DNA from: Cordia subcordata
Lineage: Eukaryota > Streptophyta > Magnoliopsida > Boraginales > Cordiaceae
NCBI GenBank assembly: GCA_028554755.1
Contig: JAPTOF010000001.1
Coordinates: forward strand, 28,385,501 to 28,449,500
DNA: 64,000 bases
Direction of reading: 5' to 3'
Position numbers and translations under genes: made by a program. Within the stretch, counting starts at the first letter, position 1. Each line of letters starts with the position of its first letter. The notes beneath the pieces are model-generated. The model did no database searches, was not told where the DNA came from, and saw only the letters and a list, made by a program, of their open reading frames with translations. Of the stretch, positions 23,160 through 33,600 are shown piece by piece.

Positions 23160-25323
23160 CTAACCGCCACTGGACACCAACTGACGGTGAACGTAGTCAT
23201 CGGATCCCATATATTTGCTCGGTGACCCCCCCAATAACTCGCTCTGTGTCGCCTCGTCATCCTTTGGCTTCTCAACATAGGGCTGGGATGATCCACCAGC
23301 CTTGAACGTGCCCTGGCCCAGAACCGCTGGAGAAGTCAACAGGGAACAAACGCCACGCAGATCGCTGCAATGGGGCCCGTGTGGGTGGCTGAGATGACTG
23401 TGATGACCTACGCCAATAGTTGTGCGTGCCCTGCGCAAATGGAGAACGGTGCGCACGCTGCTGTCCGGATCGCTGCAATGGATGCAATGAAGGCGTATCG
23501 GGCAACTCCCACACGGCTCTCTGCTATATGAGATGCTCGTGCTGCTTGTGTCGGAGTGCACTCTCACCATGCAACTGCATGAGCTGCAAGTGTTGCATGA
23601 CATGCTCCATCTGTGCACCGCCCCCAAGGTCCCCCTCCTGGTAACGCTGCAGCAAATCACGAGAATGATGGACGACATGCTGAACTACAGCGGCTTGTAG
23701 TTAAACATAACATACTGGAGTTAACATAAACTAATAGTCAACAACTTTAATTGAGTAACATAAACATTGGGAACAAAGTACCGGGATGACCGACTTGTAA
23801 TATGGTCTGTCGCCGGTACCACTGCATGTAAAACCCGAGTACCGCTGCAGGCGGCACATCCTTCGCCTGTCCATATAAAACGCGCTGGGCCCAATTCCCC
23901 CACATATTCACAGTCTCAGTCAGCGCAGCTCCCTCAACCTTCTCTTTACCGTCCCTATGTTTCTCATGTGCAGGGGGATCAGCAAGGATGGCCAACCTAA
24001 GTCCGAACTGCCGCAGGACACGATCCGGGCGGTGCCACTCAACAGTATGCCTACATATCAGTGGTATTCGGGCACGCCAGACGTCACTGTCGGCAACATA
24101 ATAAGGTGGGGGGGTGGCCAGTATCACCCTAAACGGCTGCCATATGAACTGTAACCAAAACAAGTACCGGATAGTTAATTGCGTGCTTAAGTTTACATGT
24201 AAAGTATTTTTAATAAGGCAGCTTAAGTGTACTATACCTTGTCAGGCTGGAGATGGTCTATGACATCCCGACACTTTACCTATCCTGACTTGCCAGATGC
24301 ATCAGTCATTTCCTACTTGACGTAAAACTGTGCACCCTGTGGAACGCCAGGGAGCTGAAACTCCGGCTCCAGCTGATGCTGTTGACGCTGAAGCCGCTCT
24401 CGTGTCGGATACCAGAGCTGAGGTCGAAAAGCCGTGAACCTATCCCATGCAAAAAACTGCAGGCATTGAACATGTGTTATGTTATAATAACACTTGTAAT
24501 AATAAAGTTAACATTCGTAGAATATAAACATAACTACTACATAAGGCAAACCAATACCTGGACTAGTGTCACGGCTCCGCATACACCGTTACAATGGCGG
24601 AAGGAGGCGCGGTCAGTACAAATACAATAGTACAACCGCGGCCCAGTTGTACTACCGGATGTGCTCAAAGTTGTCCAGTAATAACAACCAGGACAAATTA
24701 CTGTCATTCGTGCTGGTGTTCGCGAAAAGGGGACAGCAGATGACGAGAAATATCTACAGCCGTGCTCGCTGCCTCGCCTGGTACTAAGTGGGCTCATCCG
24801 GCGTGCCCTGTGTAACAAACCTGTCTCGCAACTGGACGAAATTCACCATGTTCCCCACAATGTCGATATGGCCAGTACCGTCCTCTGCCACCGCATCCGC
24901 ATCGATACCCAGCAACTCCTGCATCCCGACAACCCAGTCCTCCCTCAACTGCGGGAACATATCAATCACCGGGACAAGAGTACCGGTCACGGGAAGACCC
25001 CAATACACGGCCACATCCTGCAGGGTGATGGCAGCCTCGCCTACGGGTAAATGAAACCTGTGGGTCTCCGGCCGCCACCTCTCTATCATGGTAGTAATAA
25101 GTCCGCGGTTAAGCTGGTGATATCGGGATTTATAACACTCGTAGAATCCGGTCTCTGCCAACTGCTGCTGTACTAACGGGTGCTCCGGTGCATTAAACAA
25201 TGATCTATCCGACCTATAGCACCTAAACATACCTAGATGGTGCTGATCCTGTAAATACTGGACCCGGTGATCCATATAGTAGCACAGTAAAGTGGCATCT
25301 ACTGGTGAAGGATGAGCATCCAT
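23160..25323 (-). pseudogene. Plant mobile domain (PMD) gene carried by the MULE
   Basis: The frame starts with ATG at 25323 and reads 179 residues that match the start of the PMD fold, including an Ile-Glu-Arg-Trp-Arg-Pro-Glu-Thr-His stretch and Val-Tyr-Trp-Gly-Leu-Pro-Val about two-thirds of the way in. The domain then continues in the same frame but through several stops (about 24550-24785). It resumes in pieces at about 24290-24460 and 23747-24163, where Trp-Arg-Ala-Arg-Ile-Pro-Leu-Ile and His-Arg-Pro-Asp-Arg-Val-Leu-Arg-Gln-Phe-Gly are well preserved. A Gln/His-rich tail follows toward 23160. PMD is the domain of Arabidopsis MAIN/MAIL1 and is known from MULEs and other transposons. Its biochemical role is unclear. 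Confidence 0.75.
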
Positions 25324-25379
25324 AATGACTCCTAAAATAAAAAATAATAACAGCGATTAACTAAATATTACTACTTCAC

Positions 25380-25935
25380 TATATACATTAACTCTCTAAT
25401 TTTATCAAATAATAATAATTATAACACTAATATTATTAATAATAATAGTATCAATGATTGTATTAATAATAATGTAAAAAAAATAATATTAATAATAATA
25501 GTATCAATGATTGTATTAATAATAATAATTATTATTATAATAATAACACAAAGATAACATGTTTAATCATCCATCATCGTCATCATCATCATAATAATAA
25601 AATAAATACATGGATAAATATATCAACAATAGTATTAATAAAATTACTAATAATAATATCTAACATATTACATTAATCATCCATCATTGTCATCATCATC
25701 ACAATGATAATAATACCAATAATACTAATAATTACATTAATAATTACATCTAACATATAACATGGTTGTAATAAAAATAATGATATTGTAAATAATAATG
25801 ATAATCTTAATGATAACATTTATTACTAATAATATTCATATAGTAATAATAAGTTTAATAATAATGATCATACTAATAATATTACTAATAATACTAATTA
25901 CAACAATATTAATTCTATTTCTAATAATCATACTA
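25380..25935. repeat. AAT/ATT-rich simple-repeat block inside the MULE
   Basis: Dense ATT/AAT triplets include a tandem unit of about 60 bp (25435-25530, containing AGTATCAATGATTGTATT twice) and two copies of a CATCCATCATYGTCATCATC segment at about 25570 and 25680. It lies upstream of the PMD start codon. Confidence 0.6.
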
Positions 25936-26413
25936 TATTTTACGCAACAATTAACATTTCAATATAAATTAACAAAAAAACTAAAATTCTAATCTACAAA
26001 TCTAACAACAATTAAAATTCAAATTAACACAAACTAAATTTAATTATCAAAACAAAAACTACACGATCTAAAAACATATTTCATAATTTAAAACGTTAAA
26101 TACAATGGCAAAAAATAACATAATAATAAAATAACTTACAAGATCAAGGCAATATCGTCGCTAAAATGCTAAAAAACTAAAACTTTAGTGTGAGGGGTTG
26201 AGAGAAAACAAGAGAAAATCGCAAGTGGTGTTGGGGGAGAATGGGAAAAAAAATGATCGGGCATCGAATATATGAAACGTGGCTGCATTCCAAGAATGTG
26301 CTGCAGCCGCGTTCCTGGAACGCGCTGGACTCAAAACGGGTTATTTTTCAAAACGTTTTATAAACGGGGTTAGTTTTGCATAATTTTTTTTTTTTGGGTA
26401 AAAAAAAAATTCC
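25936..26413 (-). other. PMD upstream region and right end of the MULE
   Basis: A/T-rich leader or promoter DNA for the PMD gene, then two palindromes (26285-26301 and 26309-26323), then the right terminal inverted repeat (26324-26413). Confidence 0.55.
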
Positions 26414-26423
26414 ATCCAAGTTG

Positions 26424-26818
26424 TGCGAATAAAGATGGAAAAAATTAAAAGCATATAAAGATGACCATACAACAAAAAGAGTAAATAATTGAAGGCACAT
26501 TTTTTTCATTTTCTGCATTTTTTTTTTGTGCTTATCTTCGAGTTTCTTTTTCTATTTTCCTTTTTGGACGGCCAGAGGAGGCATTTGTAGTTATGAATAG
26601 AATGCACCAAGTAATGCTGAAAAGGAAGAGGGAAAATTGGCATATTATGGCATTACTTTTTCTAAGAGCTTAGTTTGTTGCTTTTAAACAATTACAATAA
26701 AAAGCATGTGAGATATGTTTTTTTTTTACTGTAATTGCTTAAAAGCAGCAAAATAAGCACTCCCAAATAGCCACTAACAATAATCGACATATGCATTGCT
26801 TACCACAGTGATAGTAAA
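26424..26818. other. Intergenic DNA between MULE and CACTA-type MITE
   Basis: I see no gene or mobile-element end. Confidence 0.5.
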
Positions 26819-27050
26819 CACTACAAAAAAAATCAAGAATAGATAATAGTTTATGATATAAGCAGGGGTTTGAGTAATACATAGATATATTATTATGAAA
26901 ACTAATTAATGAATGTATTCTTAACTTGATTGATAAATGGTATTATAATAAAATATTACAATAAAAAAAGTTGAAAGTTTAAACCGTAGATGAAACATAG
27001 TTTAATTTTTTTCCGTAGAATTATATATAAGCATCTACTTTTTTGTAGTG
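26819..27050. mobile_element. CACTA-type MITE
   Basis: The 232-bp element starts CACTACAAAAAA and ends TTTTTTGTAGTG, and is flanked by AAA on both sides (26816-26818 and 27051-27053). Ends in CACTA and a 3-bp duplication fit the CACTA (En/Spm) superfamily. The interior is non-coding and related to 16522-16690. Confidence 0.6.
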
Positions 27051-27499
27051 AAAACAAGCATTTTCAAGGGTATTTTTAAGACTTGTATTTCAATTTTGTT
27101 TTCTTTGAGAATGTAAATAGCATATGTCATAAATAGCACAGGTCATGACATAGAAGTAGTCAGCATAACCGCTAGATCTATTCTATAATCAGGCGTAGCC
27201 GCTAGATCTATTCTATAACCAACCGCCGTAGCCATCACTACAAAAAGATTTTGATTTTAAAAATTTTTGTCTCAAAACAAATTTGAGATGAAACTCGAAC
27301 ACCACAATTTTATATCTTGAAAATTGTCCTCCCAAACATTGAAACGGAAAACTGTGTCTCTAATTGAGACAAAAAAAATTGTCCCAATTTTTGTGTCAAA
27401 TTTTCCATGTCAAACTTGAAAATTTTTGTATTAAAATAGATTTGAGACAAAATTTGAAACACAAATTTTTTATCTCAAAAGCCCTCATCTCATAGTTCC

Positions 27500-27957
27500 T
27501 ATACCATACTCCCTAATTATTGTGCACTTAATGACCACCATGCACCTTCCCCCACTTGAGATATACACGCTATATAACAAGACCTAAAGCAACCAAAACT
27601 CCCAAAAACCTCTCTATTTATCTCGCTATTCCGACGACAACAACCTTTCCTACAACTAAAAAACTCTAACAATTTCATCCAAATCAACAACATCGACACA
27701 AAGGTGACAATTTCTACTGCAAAATATACATATACATACATACATATATATATATATATATGTGCTCTTCATGACGGTGATGTTCAACCTCAGTATGCGT
27801 CTAAACATCACTTTAGAAATGTATGAATATCACTGGTAAATTGTGTAAAGTTACTCTGAAAATATATTGTAAATTTTCACTACAAAAATACTTGAGAATC
27901 GATATTCTACTATGTGATAAACTAAAAGTCAAAGATCAAAGCATTTGCTCTGTATGT
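27500..27957. other. Non-coding interior of the CACTA candidate
   Basis: Contains a TA/CATA microsatellite (27724-27763) and a second CACTACAAAAA word at 27879. I see no gene. Confidence 0.4.
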
Positions 27958-28790
27958 TTAAAATGAATAAACTATTAGTTCAAAATTGAAATTATGCTAC
28001 CTAATAAAAAAAATCATGGATCAAAATGAATAAACTAGTGGTTCAAAATGAATAAACTACTTGTTCAACATGAATAAACTACTGGTTCAAAATTAAAATC
28101 ATGTTACTTGATAAAATAAAAATCATGGTTCAAAATGAATAAAGTATTAGTTCAAAATGAATAAACTACTGATTCAAAATGACTATATTACTGGTTCAAA
28201 CTGAATAAACTACTAATTCAAAATGAATAATCTACTGGTTCAAAATTAATATCATGCTATCTAATAAAATAAAAATCATGGTTGAAAATAAATAAAGCAC
28301 TGATTCAAAATAAATAAACTACTTGTTCAAAATGAATGAACTATTGATTCAAATAAAATGAACTACTAGTTCAAAATTGATATCATGCTATCCGATAAAA
28401 TAAAATTGTGTTTCAAAATAATAAACTACTAGTTTAAAATGAATAAACTGTTAGTTCAAATTGAATAAACTAGTAGTTCAAAATGAATAAACTACTGGTT
28501 CAAACTGAATAACTACTGGTTCAAAATGAATAAATTATTGATTCAAATTTCATACACTTCATGTACAAAATCAGTATAGTATTTTATGTGTTGCACTAGT
28601 AGTTCACAAAATACTGTCATATTTGATAAATTAACAGTAATTCAAAATGATAGTTCTTATAAGTACAAACTCAATAAATTATTGGTTCAAAATGAATAAA
28701 ATATTGGTTTAAAATGAATAAACTACTAGTTTAAACTGAATAAACTATTGGTTCAAAATGAATAAATTATTGATTCAAAATTCAAAATGA
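27958..28790. repeat. Minisatellite of 20-22 bp units
   Basis: Imperfect tandem units based on AATGAATAAACTACTGGTTC fill about 830 bp. Every 105-155 bp the series is broken by a spacer resembling ATCATGCTAYCTRATAAAAT (about 27985, 28095, 28250 and 28380), so there is a higher-order structure. It is entirely non-coding. Confidence 0.7.
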
Positions 28791-29254
28791 CACTAACACT
28801 GAATACTCAAAATGATCGTTCTCAAAGTTGAAAATAATAGTATCTTAGTCACAAATTAGAAGACAAATGCTCAACCATTAGAAGATAAATCCTCAGAGAA
28901 CCTATACGCAAAACTATAATAATGATTTTAATGGCTTCGCTTTAATCTGTTAAAATGTGTTTTATTTAATTTTCTAATGTTAAACAACTTCAAACAATGT
29001 CATTTCAATAGAGTGTGTATAACACGCAATTTAAGGAGTATTGAAAATTTTCACCGAAAACAAAAATCTATTTTAATATTTTTAAAAGTAATACTATTTC
29101 ATCTTGTAGTTTAGGATTTCCTTAGTGACAATTGAACCCAATATTAAACTAATGATAAACAAAGTGAGGGCCCACACAAACATGAATACCCCATCAACTG
29201 CAAATTACTACGTAGGCTTTACCATTAAGGATAGGAGCGTTCTTGACTCCAACA
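28791..29254. other. Non-coding DNA between minisatellite and LTR element
   Basis: I see no gene or repeat, apart from the AACA at 29251-29254 that abuts the LTR element. Confidence 0.45.
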
Positions 29255-29818
29255 TGTCACGCCCTGCCAATAGAGACGCCACATGGGCAGCAGGATAACA
29301 AGACCGAGGCTTGTACGGAAGAACATGTGGCACTTTCTCGTGCTAGAGCAGCCACAATGATGCAGGCGTCATGTAAGCAACCATGTGGCAAGGATGATAA
29401 AGCTTGAAAGGATGCACACATGGCACTTCTCTCTAGGAAGGATCTAGAAGATACACTAGATAAGGATAATATCAAATCCCCTTTGATTGAGGGATTATGG
29501 TTTGAGATTGGTTGTAAATATCCCATGATTAGGGTAGAATCTTCTAGAAACACATATTAGTCATTAGATTGAAATGATCTTAGCCATTCATTAGACTACA
29601 AGCATGTATAAATAGCCTAGCATTTTCATTTGTGAGATACACAGAAAAGTTGAGAGCAATACAAAGCCCTATTCTCTCATCTCTTTATTCCGCTGCTTTA
29701 CTCTTTATCTTGTAGTTTTCCTTTGTTCGTGGTTTTTGCAGGTTGACTTAGCCGCTTTTGCTTAAGAAAAGTGTCTAAGTGCCACACGCTGTGCTTGGGT
29801 TAGGCCAAGGGCGTGACA
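29255..29818 (+). repeat. 5' LTR of the deleted chromovirus
   Basis: Holds a TATA-like TATAAATAG at about 29607 and ends GGGCGTGACA. Paired with 32238-32801. Confidence 0.85.
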
Positions 29819-29820
29819 AG

Positions 29821-29834
29821 TGGTTACCAGAGCC
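29821..29834 (+). promoter_or_regulatory. Primer-binding site
   Basis: TGGTTACCAGAGCC follows the LTR by two bases. It resembles the initiator-Met primer site (TGGTATCAGAGC) with changes in the middle. Confidence 0.55.
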
Positions 29835-29876
29835 AAGGTTACACGCAAGGTGTTTGTAATTTTGCTCCTTTGAAGG

Positions 29877-31024
29877 ATGTCTTCTTCAGGTATTGAGAAG
29901 GGCATTGATGCTGGTAATGACGAGAGGGGAAGGGAAGTCCTACCCCCTCTTGCAGCAGCCAAAGGTAATAAGAGGGGAAAGTCTTGTGATGTGCAAGCTG
30001 CTTTCGAAGCACGTTTGACAAGGACAGAAGACGTTGTTGCTGATTCATGCAGAAATGTCAACAGCTTGGGTTTGATGATGAGGAGGCACTAAGTTCGGGG
30101 GACCTCTGTCAAGAACTCAAAAACCTTCAAGCTCGAGTACAAATGGCAGAAGAGGCGGCTAAGAATGCACTAATTGAGAAAGAAACCATTGCCGATTGGT
30201 TGCAGGTTAAGATTACTAAGCAAGATCGTAAGATGGCTGAACAAGATAAGATCCTTGAGGAGATGAAGAAAAACTGGGCTATGTGTAGAGAGGCAATAGC
30301 CCATGGCGCGTCAACCCACGATGTAGCACCAAAGGTGGATGTGCCAAGGCCTAGTCCCTACAACAGGAAGCGCAAAGCCAAGGAGGTGGAAAACTTCTTT
30401 TGGCAGATTGAACAATACTTTGATGCGGTTGGGCTCGAGGAGGATGCTAGCCGTGTGAAGACAGCAACACTCTACTTCTCAGAAGATGCAGCTTTATGGT
30501 GGCGTATGAAGCACCAAGAGTTCGAAGAGGCCAAGAGGGGGCTTCCAACTTGGACTGCTTTCAAGGAGGATGTATATGCCCAATTCTACCATGAAGAGGC
30601 CGAATGGGAAGCTCCTGACAAGCTTAGAGTCCTGAAGCATATAGGGACCATACATCAATATGTTCAAGAATACATCTCCCTTAAACTTCAGGCACGTAAT
30701 AAGCCCGATTATGATCACATGTATGACTTTATCAAGGGTTTGCAGCCATGGGCACATCAAGAAGTACGAATGAGAAATCCTAAAACCTTCGCTCAAGCGG
30801 TTGCCATGGCCGAGTCCTTGATAGAGGTAAAGAAAAAGAAAAACCCCACTGAACCCCTGGGAGATTTGATGGAAAACGGTGGGGTGGACGAGAGTCCCAA
30901 GGGGCAAGACAAGGATAGACATGGGAGACAACTTTTCAACAATGACGAGAAGAGAGATAAGAATTCCATCAAGTGCTACTTTTGTCTCGGTTCCCATCCA
31001 TGGAGAGAGTGTCCAAGAAGTTAA
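29877..31024 (+). pseudogene. Gypsy Gag
   Basis: Gag would form the particle shell and package element RNA. An opening frame from ATG 29877 gives 57 or so residues. A one-base shift near 30050 then leads into the long frame from 30047. That frame has a coiled coil (about residues 20-80), a capsid core with Ala-Leu-Trp-Trp-Arg-Met-Lys typical of plant retrotransposon gag, and a Gln-Tyr-Val-Gln-Glu-Tyr motif. At the end is a C-x2-C-x4-H-x4-C zinc knuckle, directly before a TAA at 31022-31024. The same frame continues into protease. Only the frameshift and the stop break it, and the capsid core is well kept. Confidence 0.8.
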
Positions 31025-31033
31025 ATACTCAAC

Positions 31034-32029
31034 ATGTTGATTGAGGAACGTGAGAAGGGTGGCGAAGCACAAATCGGTTCTCTTCAGTTACTGAATGCTT
31101 TGAATGCCAAAATAACACCAAAAGCCACATCAAGGGGTGGCTTGATGTACGTGGAGGCATTGATTCAAGGGAAGCTCTCCAGGGTCATGTTAGACACTGG
31201 AGCTTCTCATAATTTCATGGCAGAAGACGAAGCCAAGAGGTTGGGACTTACTCTTTACTAGTCTCAAGGGTCCCTCAAGACTGTCAATTCCACCTCGCGA
31301 CCATTGACAGGGGTGGTGAAAGATGTTTCTTTAACAATTGGTACCTGGCAAGGGAAACTAAATTTCACGGTGGTACCCATGGATGACTTTGAGTTTATCC
31401 TTGGTATGGAGTTCTTTAGACAAGCAAAGGCCATCCCCACACCCCACCTTGAACATATGATGATCTTGGAGGAGAACACCCCTTGCATGGTCCCAGCGAA
31501 GATCCAAGCGAGACTCGAAAAGAGACAACTTTCGACCCTCCAGGTAGACAAGGAAGTTCAACAAAATGAGGGGGCTTACTCAAAAGCCATGAAAGAAGCG
31601 AATAAGGGTGAACAGGTGGCAGATAAGATACCAAAGAAGGTCGTCAATGGCTGTGAGAAGGTGGAAGAGTTCACATCACCCTTGGTACAAAAGAAGGCAC
31701 TACTTATGGAAAAGGTACACCCCTCATGTGATGCAACCCATGGTGCCAAACCAAAGAGGAGGGCAACCATATGTGGTGAGACACAAATTTTCCTCAATTT
31801 CCACGGGAGCCGAGCAATGGGCAAGAAGCCAGTTGAAGTAGAAACAAGTCAACGGATCCTTGCTGCTCACACCAGGGAGTCAGAGACCAAGTACAAAACA
31901 AGTTACTCTCAAATGAAGCAAGCCAGTTCATCAAAGATCTGTCTTGATGAATCAGCTAGCAATAGGATCAGCGAAGGAAGTCGAGGAAAGGAGGACACAA
32001 CCACCAAGAGTCTAGCAACCACACTGTGA
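31034..32029 (+). pseudogene. Retropepsin-like protease and linker
   Basis: Continues the Gag frame. The active-site Leu-Asp-Thr-Gly-Ala-Ser-His is intact near 31190. A TAG at 31259-31261 interrupts the domain. After it, Phe-Glu-Phe-Ile-Leu-Gly-Met-Glu-Phe-Phe marks the second half of the retropepsin fold. From about 31560 the frame is a Lys/Glu/Ser-rich linker with no reverse transcriptase motif, ending in TGA at 32027-32029. In a full chromovirus this would be followed by polymerase; here it leads straight to chromodomain remnants. Confidence 0.75.
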
Positions 32030-32194
32030 GATCCTTGTGACAAGGAAACCGATTTCATTGAAGCTGATTGCGTAAGGGGACTTCCTCCACGGCATGAGTA
32101 CTTGGTACATTGGAAGGGCTTGCTAGCAAGTGAGGCGAGTGGAGCCAACAGACTCTCTTGGAAACTTTATGAAGGAGATTGTGGAGTATCATGA
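32030..32194 (+). pseudogene. Chromodomain remnant of integrase
   Basis: In the same frame after the TGA, the sequence reads Leu-Pro-Pro-Arg-His-Glu-Tyr-Leu-Val-His-Trp-Lys-Gly, the hallmark of the chromodomain at the integrase C-terminus of chromoviruses. That domain guides insertion by reading histone marks. It is followed by a frame-disturbed tail. It places the deleted element in the chromovirus lineage. Confidence 0.7.
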
Positions 32195-32237
32195 GGAGAT
32201 CGCGACGAGGACGTTCGCGAAAATGGGTGGGGGAGTT

Positions 32238-32801
32238 TGTCATGCCCTGCCGATGGAGACGCCACATGGGCAGCAGGATAACAAGACCGAGGCTTGTACG
32301 GAAGCACATGTGGCACTTTCTCGTGCTAGGGCAGCCCCGATGATGCAGGCGCCATGTGAGCAACCATGTGGTAAGGATGATAAAGCTTGAAAGGATGCAC
32401 ACATGGCACTTCTCTCCAGGAAGGATCTAGAAGATACACTAGATAAGGATAATATCAAATCCCCTTTGATTGAGGGATTATGGTTTGAGATTGGTTGTAA
32501 ATATCCCATGATTAGGGTAGAATCTTCTAGAAACACATATTAGTCATTAGATTGAAATGATCTTAGCCATTCATTAGACTACAAGCATGTATAAATAGCC
32601 TAGCATTTTCATTTGTGAGATACACAGAAAAGTTGAGAGCAATACAAAGCCCTATTCTCTCATCTCTTTATTCCGCTGCTTTACTCTTTATCGTGTAGTT
32701 TTCCTTTGTTCGTGGTTTTTGCAGGCTGACTTAGCCACTTTTGCTTAAGAAAAGTGTCTAAGTGCTACACGCTGTGCTTGGGTTAGGCCAAGGGTGTGAC
32801 A
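32238..32801 (+). repeat. 3' LTR of the deleted chromovirus
   Basis: Same length as the 5' LTR. It is preceded by the G-rich tract GGGTGGGGGAG. Confidence 0.85.
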
Positions 32802-32937
32802 AACAGCTCCGTCCATCTACTATGTATATATTGCCCATTGCCAACTAAGTTTCACATGTTTTCCATGTCGGAGTAGACAAATGAGCCTCATATTGTCTCA
32901 GGTGCTAGCACATGGTGCAAGACCTTGAGCCAGTTGA

Positions 32938-33161
32938 GGGGCTTGTTTGGATTGATTTTTTAAAAGAAAAAATATTTCTTTTGTTAAAAAAAAAAGTTTA
33001 TTATTTTTACAATAACTATTTAAATTGACTTGTACCAAAGCTAAAACATTGAAACATACTCTTCCAAAAATTAAAGTTTTCAATTTTTTTAAAAAATACT
33101 TTTTTTCAAAAACTATTAAAAGAAACGCTTTTAAAAAAACCAATCCAAATGAACCAATAAG
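32938..33161. mobile_element. hAT-like MITE of the GTTTGGATTG family
   Basis: TTGTTTGGATTGATTTTTTAAAAG at the left is mirrored by CTTTTAAAAAAACCAATCCAAATGAA at the right. The interior is A/T-rich with no gene, and the target duplication is unclear. Similar ends occur at 17241-17476 and 48302-48774. Confidence 0.5.
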
Positions 33162-33600
33162 ACTAATTTGAAACATTGTAATTTACAGTCTTGTTAAGCA
33201 ATAGTACAAGGAACCTAAACCTTCATTAATAGCTACGATCTTCTTACATGAATCAGACCAAAGCTCATCCTAGTGTTCCAATTTTTAAGTTTCAATTTTC
33301 AATTTTTAGTTTTTAATTTTTAATCTTTGATTTCTGATGCTCAATTCTCAGTTTTTTAATTTAAATTTAAATTGTTAAATTTTTTTGTTGTCTCAGTCCT
33401 TCTCAAAAGTAACAAGTTTAAATTTCATCTCAAACTCTTTCGGTTCCAAAATTTAAGATGGAATTTGAGACAGATGCATCATGATCTCAATTTTCATCTC
33501 AAATTTTGTCTCAAATATGTGCCAAAGTATTAAAATCTTTTGTCCAAATTTTACATCTTAAATTTGTCATAAATTCCATCTTAAATTTCTTGCCGTGCAT

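Larger units (their letters stand above)
19502..26413 (+). mobile_element. MULE carrying MURA-type transposase and a plant-mobile-domain gene, complete
   Basis: The element is 6912 bp and is bounded by the perfect 10-bp target duplication ATCCAAGTTG (19492-19501 and 26414-26423). Terminal inverted repeats of about 85-90 bp start GGAT/GGAA plus a T-run and share the blocks ACCCAAAAAAAA, AAAACTAACC and CGTTTATAAA at both ends. It holds a plus-strand transposase and a minus-strand PMD gene transcribed toward each other. A target duplication of 9-11 bp is diagnostic of Mutator-like elements. Both genes are broken, so it is no longer autonomous. Confidence 0.9.
29255..32801 (+). mobile_element. 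Internally deleted Gypsy chromovirus (gag, protease and chromodomain only)
   Basis: 3547 bp with two 564-bp LTRs (29255-29818 and 32238-32801) that begin TGTCA and end TGACA. I count about 16 differences by eye, mostly transitions, so about 97% identity. AACA flanks both ends (29251-29254 and 32802-32805), one base short of the usual 5-bp duplication. A primer site and a polypurine tract (about 32218-32237) are present. Reverse transcriptase, RNase H and the integrase core are missing. This layout is that of TR-GAG-type non-autonomous elements. Confidence 0.82.
27236..33597. mobile_element. Probable non-autonomous CACTA element with nested insertions
   Basis: It starts CACTACAAAAAGATTTT at 27236 and ends with a decayed inverse counterpart (AAATTTCTTGCCGTG, ending 33597). 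The trinucleotide CAT flanks both sides (27233-27235 and 33598-33600). Both subterminal zones are rich in TTTGAGACAAAATT and TCTCAAATTTTG words in opposite orientation, including ATTTGAGACAAAATTTGA near 27440 and its exact inverse near 33508. No transposase is present. The span encloses a minisatellite, a Gypsy derivative and a MITE. The weak right end keeps confidence moderate. Confidence 0.42.

Noticed and set aside
22874..23678. Several ORFs of 75-170 codons on both strands
   Set aside because: The region is GC-rich so all frames stay open; only the minus-strand PMD tail has any support, and the alternatives are Cys/Ser-rich shadows.
27958..28790. CRISPR-like regular repeats
   Set aside because: Units are contiguous and imperfect with no unique spacers, and the genome is a plant; this is a minisatellite.
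30494..31072. 192-codon minus-strand ORF
   Set aside because: Antisense shadow of the chromovirus Gag.
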